Source: Lewinellaceae bacterium
GTDB taxonomy: Bacteria > Bacteroidota > Bacteroidia > Chitinophagales > Saprospiraceae
Direction: 5' to 3'
Assembly (NCBI GenBank): GCA_020636255.1
Contig: JACJYE010000003.1
Coordinates: 62,001 to 126,000 of the forward strand
DNA length: 64,000 nt
Numbering within the stretch: position 1 is the first letter of the stretch; every line of letters begins with the position of its first letter. The notes under the pieces are model-generated. The model had not been told where the DNA came from. It did not search any database and was given only the letters and a program-made list of their open reading frames with translations. Shown here in pieces: positions 53,229-63,300 of the stretch. Made by a program: the position numbers and the translations under genes.

Positions 53229-55444
53229 GGTTCGAGTTTTGTGCCGATGTAATGTATGGATACCGGTACAGGAACAAATACCCGATGGGCGCCCAGTTGG
53301 GTGACGCGCCCGTTCTGATTGGTGGCCTGCACCTTTTTTAGATAGAGCGCTTTGTACTGCACTTCGGGATAAACCCAGAGGGCAACACTATCGCCGGCCA
53401 GGCCGCTGACATCGGTTTTGAAGCGGGCCACCCGGCTGACCTGCTCCCGGAAGGACTCGGCGTGCATCGCCCGGACTTCCGCTTCCTCCAGCGGAGGGTA
53501 CTCAGCGAGCTGCGCGGCCAGGCCGGCCAAGGAGGATGGACTCAGGATCATACCCGTTTTCAGTTTACCGTTGATGCGAGTGGAATGGGCCGGTTTGAAT
53601 TGAGTAAGGGTCTCCATACGGGCATTTTCCCGCCGGCCCGTTTCCAAAACGTAGTAGTATTTTCCGTCGATGCCAATATCCTGGTTGCCGGCATCCAGGG
53701 TGTCGGCCCATACCTTATGCCAGAACCCCCGGTATTTGCCGACGTCATTGAGGGGAATAGGCGTGCCGGCATCTTCCCAGTAATCAAAGTCGTAGCCTTC
53801 ATCCATGAAATAAACGGCCTGGGTAAGGCTGGTGCCGAGACGCCGCCCCTGCCGGTTTTTCCAGATCAGGCGAACGCACAACAAATACGTTTCATTGGGG
53901 TTAACAGCCGTCAGTTCCTGCCGGCTGAAAGCAAGAGGTTCGGGGACTGCTCCGGTATCCAGGCCATTCAAGCGGAGCAGTTTGCGGACAGCAACCTTAC
54001 CGTCCGTCGCTTGTTTGAGGGAATACCGGACAATAGCTTTGGAGATGGGTTTAGGCGTTTCCAGGCGCAATGGAATACCTACGTCTGCCTGTTTAGTAAA
54101 AACTGTTCGCCGTCTGCCTGCCAGATCGATGGTTTCCATGTCTGCAAAGCTCAGTTTCACCTGCGAGACCGGAATAAAATCCAGCGCCTTATCCGGCAGG
54201 GCTGCCATTTGAGCTGCCAGCGAAATGACCGGGCCGTCTGCCTGTGCCGCCGTTAAGGACTGCGCGTAGGTATAATCGGCCCGTTCCGCCGACATTTGCA
54301 AGGCGTTCAGGGCGGCGGCCGGTGGCCGGTTGTCTTCCTGGGCTCCAAGGTGGTTGGACAGGAAGGTCATCAGAGTTTGGATCACCTGGGGATTGATCTT
54401 TCCATCCATCAGCCCGCTGCTTTGGAGGTTGGCCAACAGGCCGGTAAGGTCAGCAGGGTTGACCGCCGGAGTACTTCCCGCCATTTTGTTCACCAAATGT
54501 GTACCTACCTGGCCGGCAATCTGGGTGCCTGCCTGCATCAATTGTTGTTTCCAATCGAATCCGTTCGGGGTGGCCGGAAGAGGCGGGGCCGGGCGTGTAT
54601 TTTGCACAGCGGGCTTACCCGTGAGCGGCGCGCTTTTTCGGGCAGTATTTCTTGCGGCTTTTTTTCTAGACTCATAGCTATAGGCTTGCCGGTGTGGATA
54701 AGCCGTAGATAGACTTTGCGCAGCGGCCTGTTGCCCGCCCCCGAGCAGCCCCATCAACATATTGGCCAGGTTACCCACCATTTCCGGATTTTCGGCTGCC
54801 TGGCCGATGATGGAGTTGAGCATTGGCCCCAATTGCGCCATTAATCCTCCTGCGCCACCGGCCTGGGCTCCGACGCCACCCTTGCCTTTGAGGCCGCCCA
54901 GGATGCCGGTTACCGCAGGAAGGACGTTGGCGACAATTGGCAGAGCCTTGGGCAAAGCCGAGAGCAGTGCTCCTAAGAACATGCTTGAGCTGAGCCTGGA
55001 CTCCTTATATTCAAAAGGAGCGCTGTAGGCTCTGGAAGGATCCGGATATTTTTTTGAATAGGTAGATTGATACATTGTCTTGTTTTTAGAAAAAGGAAGG
55101 GCAACTTCCTCACTTTGGGTATCAAATGGCCCGTTAACTGCTATGATGTCAGAAAAAGTCGCTCCCCGCCGGTTTGGAGTCCTGAAACTTTGCAATTGTA
55201 CGTATCGGTGCTCCCGGTCAAAATGGCGGGCCGGTATCCTTATGGTGCTCCGGCCCATGAATATTTCGTCCAGTTGCTGCATCGGAGATTCGAATTTCCG
55301 TTGCGCGAGTTGAACGAACCCCTGGTCCTGAAACCTCTCCCGGCCCCCGATGACATATCGGTAACAGGGGTTCCCACCGATGTCTATCCGGAAGAGAAAG
55401 TCAGGCCCTTCTCTCTGCTGGAATGAAAGAATTGCCAGGGCCAT
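53225..55444 (-). CDS. 739-aa operon protein with Gly-rich hydrophobic segment
   Basis: No signal peptide; an N-terminal beta domain (about 1-110). Residues about 155-238 are a Gly/Ala/Leu-rich hydrophobic segment (MFLGALLSALPKALPIVANV, then a GGVGAQAGGAGG stretch, then MVGNLANMLMGLLGGG), which could insert into membranes or form a helical bundle. A Pro-rich linker and helical repeats follow, and the second half is beta rich (KLSFADMETIDLAGRR, AIVRYSLKQATDG, VYFMDEGYDFDYWED). Family not recognised. It starts 5 bp after the 344-aa gene. It could be a pore-forming or scaffold protein; this is inference. Confidence 0.7.
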   Translation of the reverse strand: MALAILSFQQREGPDFLFRIDIGGNPCYRYVIGGRERFQDQGFVQLAQRKFESPMQQLDEIFMGRSTIRIPARHFDREHRYVQLQSFRTPNRRGATFSDIIAVNGPFDTQSEEVALPFSKNKTMYQSTYSKKYPDPSRAYSAPFEYKESRLSSSMFLGALLSALPKALPIVANVLPAVTGILGGLKGKGGVGAQAGGAGGLMAQLGPMLNSIIGQAAENPEMVGNLANMLMGLLGGGQQAAAQSLSTAYPHRQAYSYESRKKAARNTARKSAPLTGKPAVQNTRPAPPLPATPNGFDWKQQLMQAGTQIAGQVGTHLVNKMAGSTPAVNPADLTGLLANLQSSGLMDGKINPQVIQTLMTFLSNHLGAQEDNRPPAAALNALQMSAERADYTYAQSLTAAQADGPVISLAAQMAALPDKALDFIPVSQVKLSFADMETIDLAGRRRTVFTKQADVGIPLRLETPKPISKAIVRYSLKQATDGKVAVRKLLRLNGLDTGAVPEPLAFSRQELTAVNPNETYLLCVRLIWKNRQGRRLGTSLTQAVYFMDEGYDFDYWEDAGTPIPLNDVGKYRGFWHKVWADTLDAGNQDIGIDGKYYYVLETGRRENARMETLTQFKPAHSTRINGKLKTGMILSPSSLAGLAAQLAEYPPLEEAEVRAMHAESFREQVSRVARFKTDVSGLAGDSVALWVYPEVQYKALYLKKVQATNQNGRVTQLGAHRVFVPVPVSIHYIGTKLEP

Positions 55445-55449
55445 GATGA

Positions 55450-56484
55450 TTATGCTTCAGGGCTTTCAGATGCTTCCTGTTTGCCTTCTTCCAGATCGGC
55501 TCCGTACATCCTTGCGAAATTGTCCAGCTTGAAATAGTCGGATTTGAAGTTGATCTCTACGTGGCCATCCATGCTCGCTGAAGAACTGACCGTTTCCGAT
55601 CCGCCGGAATAAGCTTGGCTCTGTGAGGTGGTCGAATTTACTCTTATTTGAAACCCTTTAAAGCCAATGCCGGTGGTGCGGTCTTCGGCCGCCACCTCAC
55701 TTTCCCGTTCGACGTAGGTATCAGTATCCAGTTTGAAGCTTAAATTGGCGCGGATCTTACCGTCGGTTACGACCATACGGGATACGCCCATCAGGAGAGT
55801 TTCCCGAAGAAGAGCCCGTCGTTCCTTGGCCATCTGTAGTTTAGCGTCCATCAGTTTAGCCTTGACTGCTTCGTCATCGAGTTTTACCGGACGGCCTTCG
55901 TTGTCGACGAGTATAGATTCGGCCTGCTGTCGGCTATTCCCGGCCCGGTTGCCGCTACCCAGCCGTTGCCGCCTTCTTCCACCGGCTCCCAGCCTGAACT
56001 GGCCGGGGAAATTTTCGGCCAGGAAATACTGAGCGTCCGCATCGTCAATTTCGTTGACGAAAGCGGAAAGAGAGCGGGTCGTTTTTTTCAACATGGTGGA
56101 AAAGGCCTCCATCTGCTTGTTGTTGGCCTCTAAATTGGCGTCGTATACGCCGTTGAGCAGGCCGGACACAAAATCGACGAACCGGGGCCCTAAGGTTTGG
56201 ATCATCCGGCGGGCGCGGTCGGCGGCAGCGTCCTGCTCACGGGTGGCGCGGGAATCGTCGATCAGTTGATCGGCTGTAGCCATAGCCCGGGCCGTAGTGC
56301 CTCCCCCGGCAGGATTATGGCCATGCTGGCGGGCGAGCTCCTCATAGGTGGAATCCACGATATCCTTGTATAAAGAGAATTGTTCGCTTTTATTCAGCTC
56401 GCGAAAGGAATTGCTTTGCGCCAGGATGGTGCGTGCTTGCTGGCGGGCCTGCTCTTTAAGGGCTGCACTGTTATTATGATTCAT
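55450..56484 (-). CDS. 344-aa helical operon protein
   Basis: Soluble and mostly helical in residues 1-150 (AALKEQARQQARTILAQSNS ... MIQTLGPRFVDFVSGLLNGV), a region with a basic linker at 165-200 (RRRQRLGSGNRAGNSRQQ), then a beta C-terminal half (GKIRANLSFKLDTDTYVERE, GFKGFQIRVNSTTSQS, MDGHVEINFKSDYF). Ends in an acidic tail. Family not recognised. It lies 5 bp before the 739-aa gene. Confidence 0.7.
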   Translation of the reverse strand: MNHNNSAALKEQARQQARTILAQSNSFRELNKSEQFSLYKDIVDSTYEELARQHGHNPAGGGTTARAMATADQLIDDSRATREQDAAADRARRMIQTLGPRFVDFVSGLLNGVYDANLEANNKQMEAFSTMLKKTTRSLSAFVNEIDDADAQYFLAENFPGQFRLGAGGRRRQRLGSGNRAGNSRQQAESILVDNEGRPVKLDDEAVKAKLMDAKLQMAKERRALLRETLLMGVSRMVVTDGKIRANLSFKLDTDTYVERESEVAAEDRTTGIGFKGFQIRVNSTTSQSQAYSGGSETVSSSASMDGHVEINFKSDYFKLDNFARMYGADLEEGKQEASESPEA

Positions 56485-56545
56485 TGGAAGTCATTTATGG
56501 ATTTAACGAAATTTAATATTGAACGGGGCAGTAATTCAGGCCTGA

Positions 56546-58357
56546 TCAGTCCCAATCGGCAAACTCATCACTGTCCTCGATCCCCGCGGATACTCCATTT
56601 GACCCGTTACCTTCCATCAGGAGGGGACTTCTTTGCTCCGTGGTTTGCCCTTTGGCGATGATATAGGCTTCTGCCGAGTTCACGAAGTTTTTGAATACCT
56701 GATCATCAACGCTGTTCTCATCAAATCCGGAGATCCATTTGAAGATCTTGTGCCCTTCTACGGCGGCCGTGCGGGAAGCGGAGATATTGGGTGCGAACCC
56801 CAATTCCTGGCGCGACACCTTGTCCACTACGGTCCACATGTTCTTGATGCCGCCTCCGGAGAGCTGGTCCACGATCTCTGCATGGCCGAGGATGCTGATA
56901 CACTCCTGCAATTGGGCGTACATCTCGTGGACGTCATTCAGTGGCTTGCCCACCATGTTGAAGGTGAGGTTATACTGGAGGTTTTGCGTCGACTGATAGA
57001 GGGAGGACCGGGAAACCATATTGTCGAAAGAAAAATGTTTTTCACTCTTGCCGATAAAATCGACCACTTCGCTCATCAACTGTACCCAGAGTAAGGTGAA
57101 ATCCGTATTTGGGTTCATACGGGACAGGAGGTTGGCCTGGCCTTTGTTCAGTACCTGTTTATAGATCATGGCGCGCTCCTCGTAGGTCAGGCGGCTGTCC
57201 CGCAATTTATAATAACGGTAGAGGCGGGAGGCGGCGTCGCCTTCCACGATGCCGTTCACGACCACCCTGTTGTTGTAACGCGCCTGGCTGAGTTCCAGCC
57301 GGCCCTGCGCCCACATCAATACCAGAGCGTCAGTAACCCGGAAAATGCCCAGGTTATCGCCGAGTTCGTAGATATAATCCAGCGCCCCGGCAGCCAGGAT
57401 ATTGTCGGGGCTGATGCCTTGCCGCTCCGCAGTAGTGAAGTAGTCTACTTCAAAGTTCCAGCCGGAGATGCTGCCTGGAGAATAGATCTTATCGATGGGA
57501 TCTTCCCTGCCGCTTTCCACCTTGAGCGCATGGATGTAAGCCTGCCCGAAAAACTCGTCGTAGGTTTGGGTCGGATCTGTTATGGAAAAGTCCAGCTTGA
57601 GATCCAGCAGAAAGCGGACCATCTCGTTTTTCAGGGATGCTTCCGGATTAGAAATTTTGATTTCCGTTAAATACTGCTCGACCAATAGCGGTAGATCGCC
57701 AATCCTGGTCATTTGATAGAACAGGTCGACAATTTTCTGATCAGGGTTGATCAATGGCCATGCCAATTTTAAGGCCTCATCTGCCAGGCGGGTTTGGATG
57801 CCGGAAGTAATACTAAAGCTGATCTTTTGCTTCTGAAGGATACGGATTACTAATTCGCTATAAAACTCTCTTTTTTTTGCCTGGAGTGGCCCATTGATTT
57901 GATTCAAAATTTCTTCCCATATTTCATTTTCCTTTGTTATCCTCTTCCGTAGAATAGTGTCAGCCAAAATATCTATAGTGATAAAAGGGTCACTCATTAA
58001 GAACTTGCCCAGGTTATCCAATTTTAGGCCCAGCTCCCGTATTAGTTTGCTAATTATACCAGGAGTGGTTTTTATATTCTGAAAATCATCAATAACAGTA
58101 TCCAGGAGGTTGCTGAGGATTTGATCGGAATCTCCTGGCCACGACAAGCCCGAGGGCAAATTAAACGAAATTTTTTCCCCATATAATTCAACATATCCGG
58201 GATAGGAGGGATCCGCTACTGTGGCCACGGCAACCTCAAACTTTTTAGTCACCACTTCTTGCAGTTTAGCAATGGCATCTCTGTCAATTGCCGGGGACGG
58301 TACATTTTGATCATAACCGACACTGAAACCCGCAAGAGAGAATTTCGTTGACTTCAT
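56546..58357 (-). CDS. 603-aa operon protein following the subtilase
   Basis: Starts 4 bp after the subtilase stop codon. No signal peptide or membrane helix. Residues 1-70 are beta-like, then long helices (SKLIRELGLKLDNLGKFLMS, EFYSELVIRILQKQKISFS), and a C-terminal part with a conserved-looking region around residues 330-560. The extreme C-terminus is polar and acidic (EDSDEFADWD). Family not recognised. Position suggests it is a partner, substrate or inhibitor of the protease. Confidence 0.7.
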   Translation of the reverse strand: MKSTKFSLAGFSVGYDQNVPSPAIDRDAIAKLQEVVTKKFEVAVATVADPSYPGYVELYGEKISFNLPSGLSWPGDSDQILSNLLDTVIDDFQNIKTTPGIISKLIRELGLKLDNLGKFLMSDPFITIDILADTILRKRITKENEIWEEILNQINGPLQAKKREFYSELVIRILQKQKISFSITSGIQTRLADEALKLAWPLINPDQKIVDLFYQMTRIGDLPLLVEQYLTEIKISNPEASLKNEMVRFLLDLKLDFSITDPTQTYDEFFGQAYIHALKVESGREDPIDKIYSPGSISGWNFEVDYFTTAERQGISPDNILAAGALDYIYELGDNLGIFRVTDALVLMWAQGRLELSQARYNNRVVVNGIVEGDAASRLYRYYKLRDSRLTYEERAMIYKQVLNKGQANLLSRMNPNTDFTLLWVQLMSEVVDFIGKSEKHFSFDNMVSRSSLYQSTQNLQYNLTFNMVGKPLNDVHEMYAQLQECISILGHAEIVDQLSGGGIKNMWTVVDKVSRQELGFAPNISASRTAAVEGHKIFKWISGFDENSVDDQVFKNFVNSAEAYIIAKGQTTEQRSPLLMEGNGSNGVSAGIEDSDEFADWD

Positions 58358-58361
58358 AATA

Positions 58362-59666
58362 TCATAATTTTAATTTGTTTTTTAATAATTTACAGGCATC
58401 TATGACATTGATCAGCCCGAAACCCGATCTGGGGTCCTTCAGTTGAGTGGTCAGGCGATCCGAAGTATAGCGGAGAACGTATTTCAGTTGTTCGTCTGTC
58501 AACCGGCGCCCATGTTCCAGAGCATAAGACTTAAGTAGCGCCACAAGGCCGGCCAGAAATGGCGAAGCTTGTGAAGTACCCGACGAAAAAGCGTATCCAT
58601 TCCGGAGATAAGCGCTGTAAATGCGGGTGCCCGGCGCTACGAACGAGACTTTCCCGTGTGTGGAAAAAGGAGCGACTTCCTCCTGTTCATCCAGCGCGCC
58701 GACGGCCATGGCGTGGGGTAAAGCCCCAGGATAATACAATTCGCCGGTGCCGTCGTTTCCTGAGGCGGCCACCAGGCTGACCCCTTTGCTTTTGGCGTAT
58801 TCTACGACTTCCTGATGAGGCAGCCCACCTCCCGTATGCCGTATCCCCAGGCTCATATTGATCACATCTACCCCTCGGTCGACGGCCCATTTGATGCCGT
58901 TGTTGATGTTGTCGACCAGCCCGGCGCCGACGAATGCATCGTCTTGCTTCATCGCCCCCAGCACCCGCACCGGCAGAATCTTGCACCGGGGCGCCACCCC
59001 TACGGGCATGTTGATGCCCTTGGCGGCGATAATGCCGGCCACATGGGTGCCGTGGCCCACTTTTTCATCACCGGCGTCGTCATCGACTCCCAGGTAATCG
59101 CCAAAGAATTTGCCGGCTCCGTCGAGGATATCGACAAAGTCAAAGCCGGGCAAAAGGCAATGCTGCAATTCGGGATGGCTCAGGTCAACGCCCGTATCCA
59201 GGACGGCAACGGTGATGTCTGGATGCCCCATCGTAAACTGTTCGTGCGCTTCCTTCAGATGGATCATCCCGTGGGCATGTTCCGTGCGGGCCATAGTCTG
59301 TGCTGCGGAAAAATCCGGGATAGGAGCACGCTCTATCTTCCCCTGATGAACAAATTCAACGATCCGTCCGCCCTCTATCTCAGCCAGTTCCTGTAGCTGT
59401 TCGGAAGAAATTGGAGTATTCTCCAGCAAAACAACTCTCACTATCCGATCAAATCCATTGGCGATAGCTTCCTCCGGCCAATCAGGCCCCTCCTTTAGAT
59501 ACTCTGCTGTAATTAGTACCGGAATGTTGTAGCGTCGGAAAAATTCGTCGATCGGAGAACAAAACACCGCCAACCCCACCTGGCCGTCACGAATGACAGT
59601 ACTCCAATGAGGCGGCTCCTTAAATGCCACTCCCTTTCTTAGCTTAATGACCAGGTGGAGCTTCAT
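58362..59666 (-). CDS. Subtilisin-family (S8) serine protease without signal peptide
   Basis: A 434-aa protein. Catalytic residues are D157 (VAVLDTGVD), H205 (VGHGTHVAGI), N304 (VAASGNDG) and S365 (FSSGTSQASP), all in canonical order. The N-terminal 115 residues are a separate domain, not a signal peptide, so the enzyme is likely cytoplasmic or part of an assembly. It is the first effector-type gene of the operon, 45 bp after the AraC gene. In such operons a protease can activate a toxin or pore protein by cleavage; that role is inference here. Confidence 0.93.
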   Translation of the reverse strand: MKLHLVIKLRKGVAFKEPPHWSTVIRDGQVGLAVFCSPIDEFFRRYNIPVLITAEYLKEGPDWPEEAIANGFDRIVRVVLLENTPISSEQLQELAEIEGGRIVEFVHQGKIERAPIPDFSAAQTMARTEHAHGMIHLKEAHEQFTMGHPDITVAVLDTGVDLSHPELQHCLLPGFDFVDILDGAGKFFGDYLGVDDDAGDEKVGHGTHVAGIIAAKGINMPVGVAPRCKILPVRVLGAMKQDDAFVGAGLVDNINNGIKWAVDRGVDVINMSLGIRHTGGGLPHQEVVEYAKSKGVSLVAASGNDGTGELYYPGALPHAMAVGALDEQEEVAPFSTHGKVSFVAPGTRIYSAYLRNGYAFSSGTSQASPFLAGLVALLKSYALEHGRRLTDEQLKYVLRYTSDRLTTQLKDPRSGFGLINVIDACKLLKNKLKL

Positions 59667-59711
59667 ATTTCCGGGGCGATTTTTTTACCAGCCTGTTTTC
59701 AAGACATCAAG

Positions 59712-60185
59712 TTATGGGATTCCCCAAACCCGATGTTTACCATCATTGCGCAATATCTTGCCATTTTCGCGCAATGATCCAACGGAGCCCCGTTTTGCCC
59801 TGGCATACTCGGACGGCGAACACCGGTAGCGGCGTTTGAAGCTCCGGCAAAAATGGGTGTGGTTCTGGTAGCCTACGTTGAATGCTATGACGCCAACGGA
59901 AGCGGCGTCTTTGGCCAAAAGATCGGCTGCAATCTGCAGGCGGATATCCCGGATCAGTTGGCCAGGTGAGGCGTTGACCAGTTTTTTCAGCCGCCGGTTG
60001 AGTTGTGAGACACTCAGGTAAACCTTTTGCGCCAGGACAGGCACTTCGAATTTATTATTGTCGAGGTTGTCGAGAATGGTGTCAATGACCTCCTGCAAAA
60101 AACGTCCTTCTCTGGAAAGCAGTGGACGGCAGGGGCTTTGTTCATCCCCAATGGGAAGCTTCTTTACGACGTGAATGGGTTTCAT
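59712..60185 (-). CDS. AraC-family transcriptional regulator (single DNA-binding domain)
   Basis: A 157-aa protein whose residues about 40-130 are an AraC-type double helix-turn-helix (LAQKVYLSVSQLNRRLKKLV ... VGVIAFNVGYQNHTHFCRSF). It lacks a separate effector-binding domain; the short N-terminus might be a dimerisation or interaction segment. It is the first gene of the minus-strand operon and probably controls it, given direct repeats at 60277-60311. Confidence 0.9.
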   Translation of the reverse strand: MKPIHVVKKLPIGDEQSPCRPLLSREGRFLQEVIDTILDNLDNNKFEVPVLAQKVYLSVSQLNRRLKKLVNASPGQLIRDIRLQIAADLLAKDAASVGVIAFNVGYQNHTHFCRSFKRRYRCSPSEYARAKRGSVGSLRENGKILRNDGKHRVWGIP

Positions 60186-60244
60186 ACGAAAGGGTATTAG
60201 GTGATGCCAGCAGGTACGGATAGTCTCCTGAATGCCTGCAATGG

Positions 60245-60252
60245 GAAAGATA
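60245..60252 (-). promoter_or_regulatory. Possible -7 element of the AraC/protease operon
   Basis: TATCTTTC on the minus strand differs from TAnnTTTG by its last base. Its distance to the direct repeats (nearest edge 25 bases) fits an activator-dependent promoter that lacks a good -33 box. Confidence 0.45.
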
Positions 60253-60276
60253 AAGGCGAGAGGCGGAGTATCCCCT

Positions 60277-60311
60277 GCACAAAAATCCCAAATACCCGCA
60301 CAAAAATTCCA
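60277..60311. promoter_or_regulatory. Direct-repeat operator candidate upstream of the AraC gene
   Basis: GCACAAAAATCCCA (60277-60290) and GCACAAAAATTCCA (60298-60311) differ at one base and are spaced by 21 bp, two helical turns. This is the arrangement of AraC-type half-sites. Confidence 0.65.
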
Positions 60312-60344
60312 TGCCCGGAAAATAAATACATAAATAATTGAAAA

Positions 60345-63300
60345 TCAATTACGAATTTCACCGGGCGAGCACCCGAACTCCTTCCCAAAAGCCCGGGAAA
60401 AGTAATTTGGATCGTTAAAGCCCAGATTGTAGGCGATTTCAGAAATGGTGAGGTCGGTCGTTTGCAACAATTCTTTGGCCTTATGCAGGCGTACCTTTCG
60501 AATAAAACTGATCGGCGCTTCCCCCGTCAGCGCTTTCATCTTCCGGTGAAGCTGGGTCGAGCTGAGGCCTGTCTTTTTGCACAGGTAGGGAATGTCCAGA
60601 TCCGCGTCACTGATCTTCTCATCGATGATCCGGCGGATATTTTCCAGGAAGCGGTCATCCAGGCTTGGCGCGGCGGCCTGGCCTCCGCTTTGGGGAAAAA
60701 CGAAGGTGAGTTTGGGTTCCACCGCCTGCGCGTAGCGCGCCTGCAAAGCCTTTCTCAGCTCCACCAGTTTCTCCAGCCGCACAAAAAGCTCCGCTTTGTC
60801 AAAGGGCTTCATCAGGTAGGCGTCCGCGCCGTATCGCAGGCCCTCGATCCGGTCTTCCCGGGTGGCCCGGGCGGTGAGCAGGATAATGGGGATGTGGCTG
60901 GTGCGCCGGTCCTGCTTCAGGGTTTCCACTACCTCTAAACCGTTCTTTTCCGGCATCATCACGTCGCTGATGATGATGTCCGGGATGGTTTCGATGGCCT
61001 TTTCGATGCCAATGGCGCCATTGTTTGCTATTTGTATGTTATATTTCGACTGCAACAAAGATTGAATGTAAAAGACGACGTCGTGGTTGTCTTCGATAAG
61101 GAGCAGGCCCGGCAGTTCGGCATCACCGGCGGCCGGTTCCACCGCCAGGGGCTCCTCGATCTCCTGGCCGATCCGGACAGGTTCAAAGGCCTCCGTTTTT
61201 TTATCGGCTTGCCGGCGGATGGGCAACTCGACGGTAAAGATGGTTCCGCGGCCCATTTCGCTCTCCACTTCAATCCGCCCGCCCAATAAGGCAGTCATTT
61301 CTTTGACCAGGGCTAGGCCGATGCCGGTCCCCTCTCCTGCCTGAATAGCCGCACGCTCAGATTTAGTACTGTCGGTTTCCGAATGATCGACCTGGTAAAA
61401 ACGATCAAAAATATAGGGCTGGCCTTCAATCGGTATCCCAATACCGTTATCCTGGACCTCGAGTATCATCAGATTTCCTTTTTCTTCCAAATTCAAACAT
61501 ATTCTACCGTTTGTCGGCGTGAATTTGATAGCATTGGACAGTAAATTTGAAACAATCTGACGGTACAACTCCTCATCCATATCCATCCACAACTGCCCGA
61601 TCCCGCTGCTGACCTCGAGGTGAAGGTGTTTCTTTTCAGACAGGGATTGGAAAGATTCCCCAATATACCGGGTAATAGAAACGATCTCGATCTGTTGATA
61701 CCGGGGTTGCAGGCTATTATTATCAAGTTTGGATAGATCAAGCAATTGATTGATCAGTTGGAGTAGCCTTTTGCCGTTGCGCCGGATCAATTTCAAAGCG
61801 CTGGAGACGTCTGCCGGCTCTTCGGTCAAACCGAGGATTACGGTCAGCGGCGTACGGAACTCATGGGTGATGTTGGTATAGAAGCGGGCCCGGAGTTGCT
61901 CGAGGGCTTTGACCTGTCGGGCTTCGTTTTTAGCAAGTTGGCGGGTGAGGGTGAGGCGGTAGAGATAATATACGGCTCCTCCCAGTAAAAGACCGTATAA
62001 AATATAGGCCCAGGTCGTTTCCCAAAAGGGTGGATAGATCACGATCTTTAAAGGCGTGGCCAGTTCCGTCCAGATCTGGTCGCTGTTGCAGCCCCGGAGG
62101 TGGAAGAAATAAATACCCGGAGGCAATTGGCTGAACGTCACCTGGTTTTCCGAATGCAGGTCGATCCAATCCAATGCGCCGCCCTGGGTAAAGGCGTACT
62201 GGTACCGGTGTTTGGAGGAATTTCTAAAATCCAGCACGGCAAAACGGATATGGATGATATTTTGCCGATGCGAAAAGCTTAGGGCACGATCAGCCCATTC
62301 GTTAGGCCGTACGGGCTGAAGCCGCTTACTTTCCGGATCAAAAGCCTCAACGGCGGTCAGGACAATATCGGAAGCCTGGGTGGGCCGATTTTTCAGACGA
62401 TCGAGATCGGCGACATGGAACCCCCTGACCCCACCCCAAAACAAGCGGTTGGTTTTTTTGGAAACAAAACCGTTGAGTTCCCAGGCCACTAATCCATCTT
62501 TTTCATCATATTGGGTGAAGGTTTCTGCAACCGGATCGAAGCAGGTTAAACCGTACTCATTACTCGCCCAAATAAGGCCTTCCTTGTCTATGAACAGCCT
62601 GCCCACATTATCATTGAACGAGCCCTTTCGCTGGTCGTAGACTGTAAATAGCCCCGTCTTCACATCGTATTTATTAATACCGCTAGTGGTGGCGCCCATC
62701 CAGATATTACCCGAGGCGTCTTCCGCCAGCATGAATATCCGAGTGGAAGAAATACTGTTAGCACCTTGTTTGACATCAAAGCAGCGAATACTTTCATCCT
62801 GGCCGTCAATGCGAACCAGGCCGCCGATACTGCAGCCCACCCATATATTATCGCAGCTATCCACCAGGATGCCCAGAAGGTTTTCAGTGGGCAATGGCCG
62901 CTTCGGGTCTTTGGGTAGCCACTGGTCAAAATCGCGGATCGGGCCTTTCGCCTTTTTCCACACCCCACTTTTTATCCGGATGAGGCCTTGCCCCCAGGTG
63001 TTTATCCAAAGATCTTCCTTTTTATCAAAAGCGATTCCCATGGGAACAAAAGGGCTTATCGGGAAGGGCTTGCCGTTTTTTTCCAACGGGAAATGGTATG
63101 TTTTTTTGGGCCGGCTATCATAGATCGCCAGGGTATTATTAAGCCTAAGAAAGATCCAACCGGATTTATCCGGAGAAAAAGTACTTTCTCCTATGGGTAC
63201 AGGGGCCCCGAAAGTAGCCGGGCTGGGCGTTTGGCTTTTCAGGTTATACCAGTAAAAACCTTCAGGCGTTGACAGGGCCAGCACAGAGTCATTCAATTCC

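Noticed and set aside
45569..60185. Phage-tail-like contractile injection system
   Set aside because: No tail sheath, tube, baseplate, spike or AAA ATPase proteins are recognisable.
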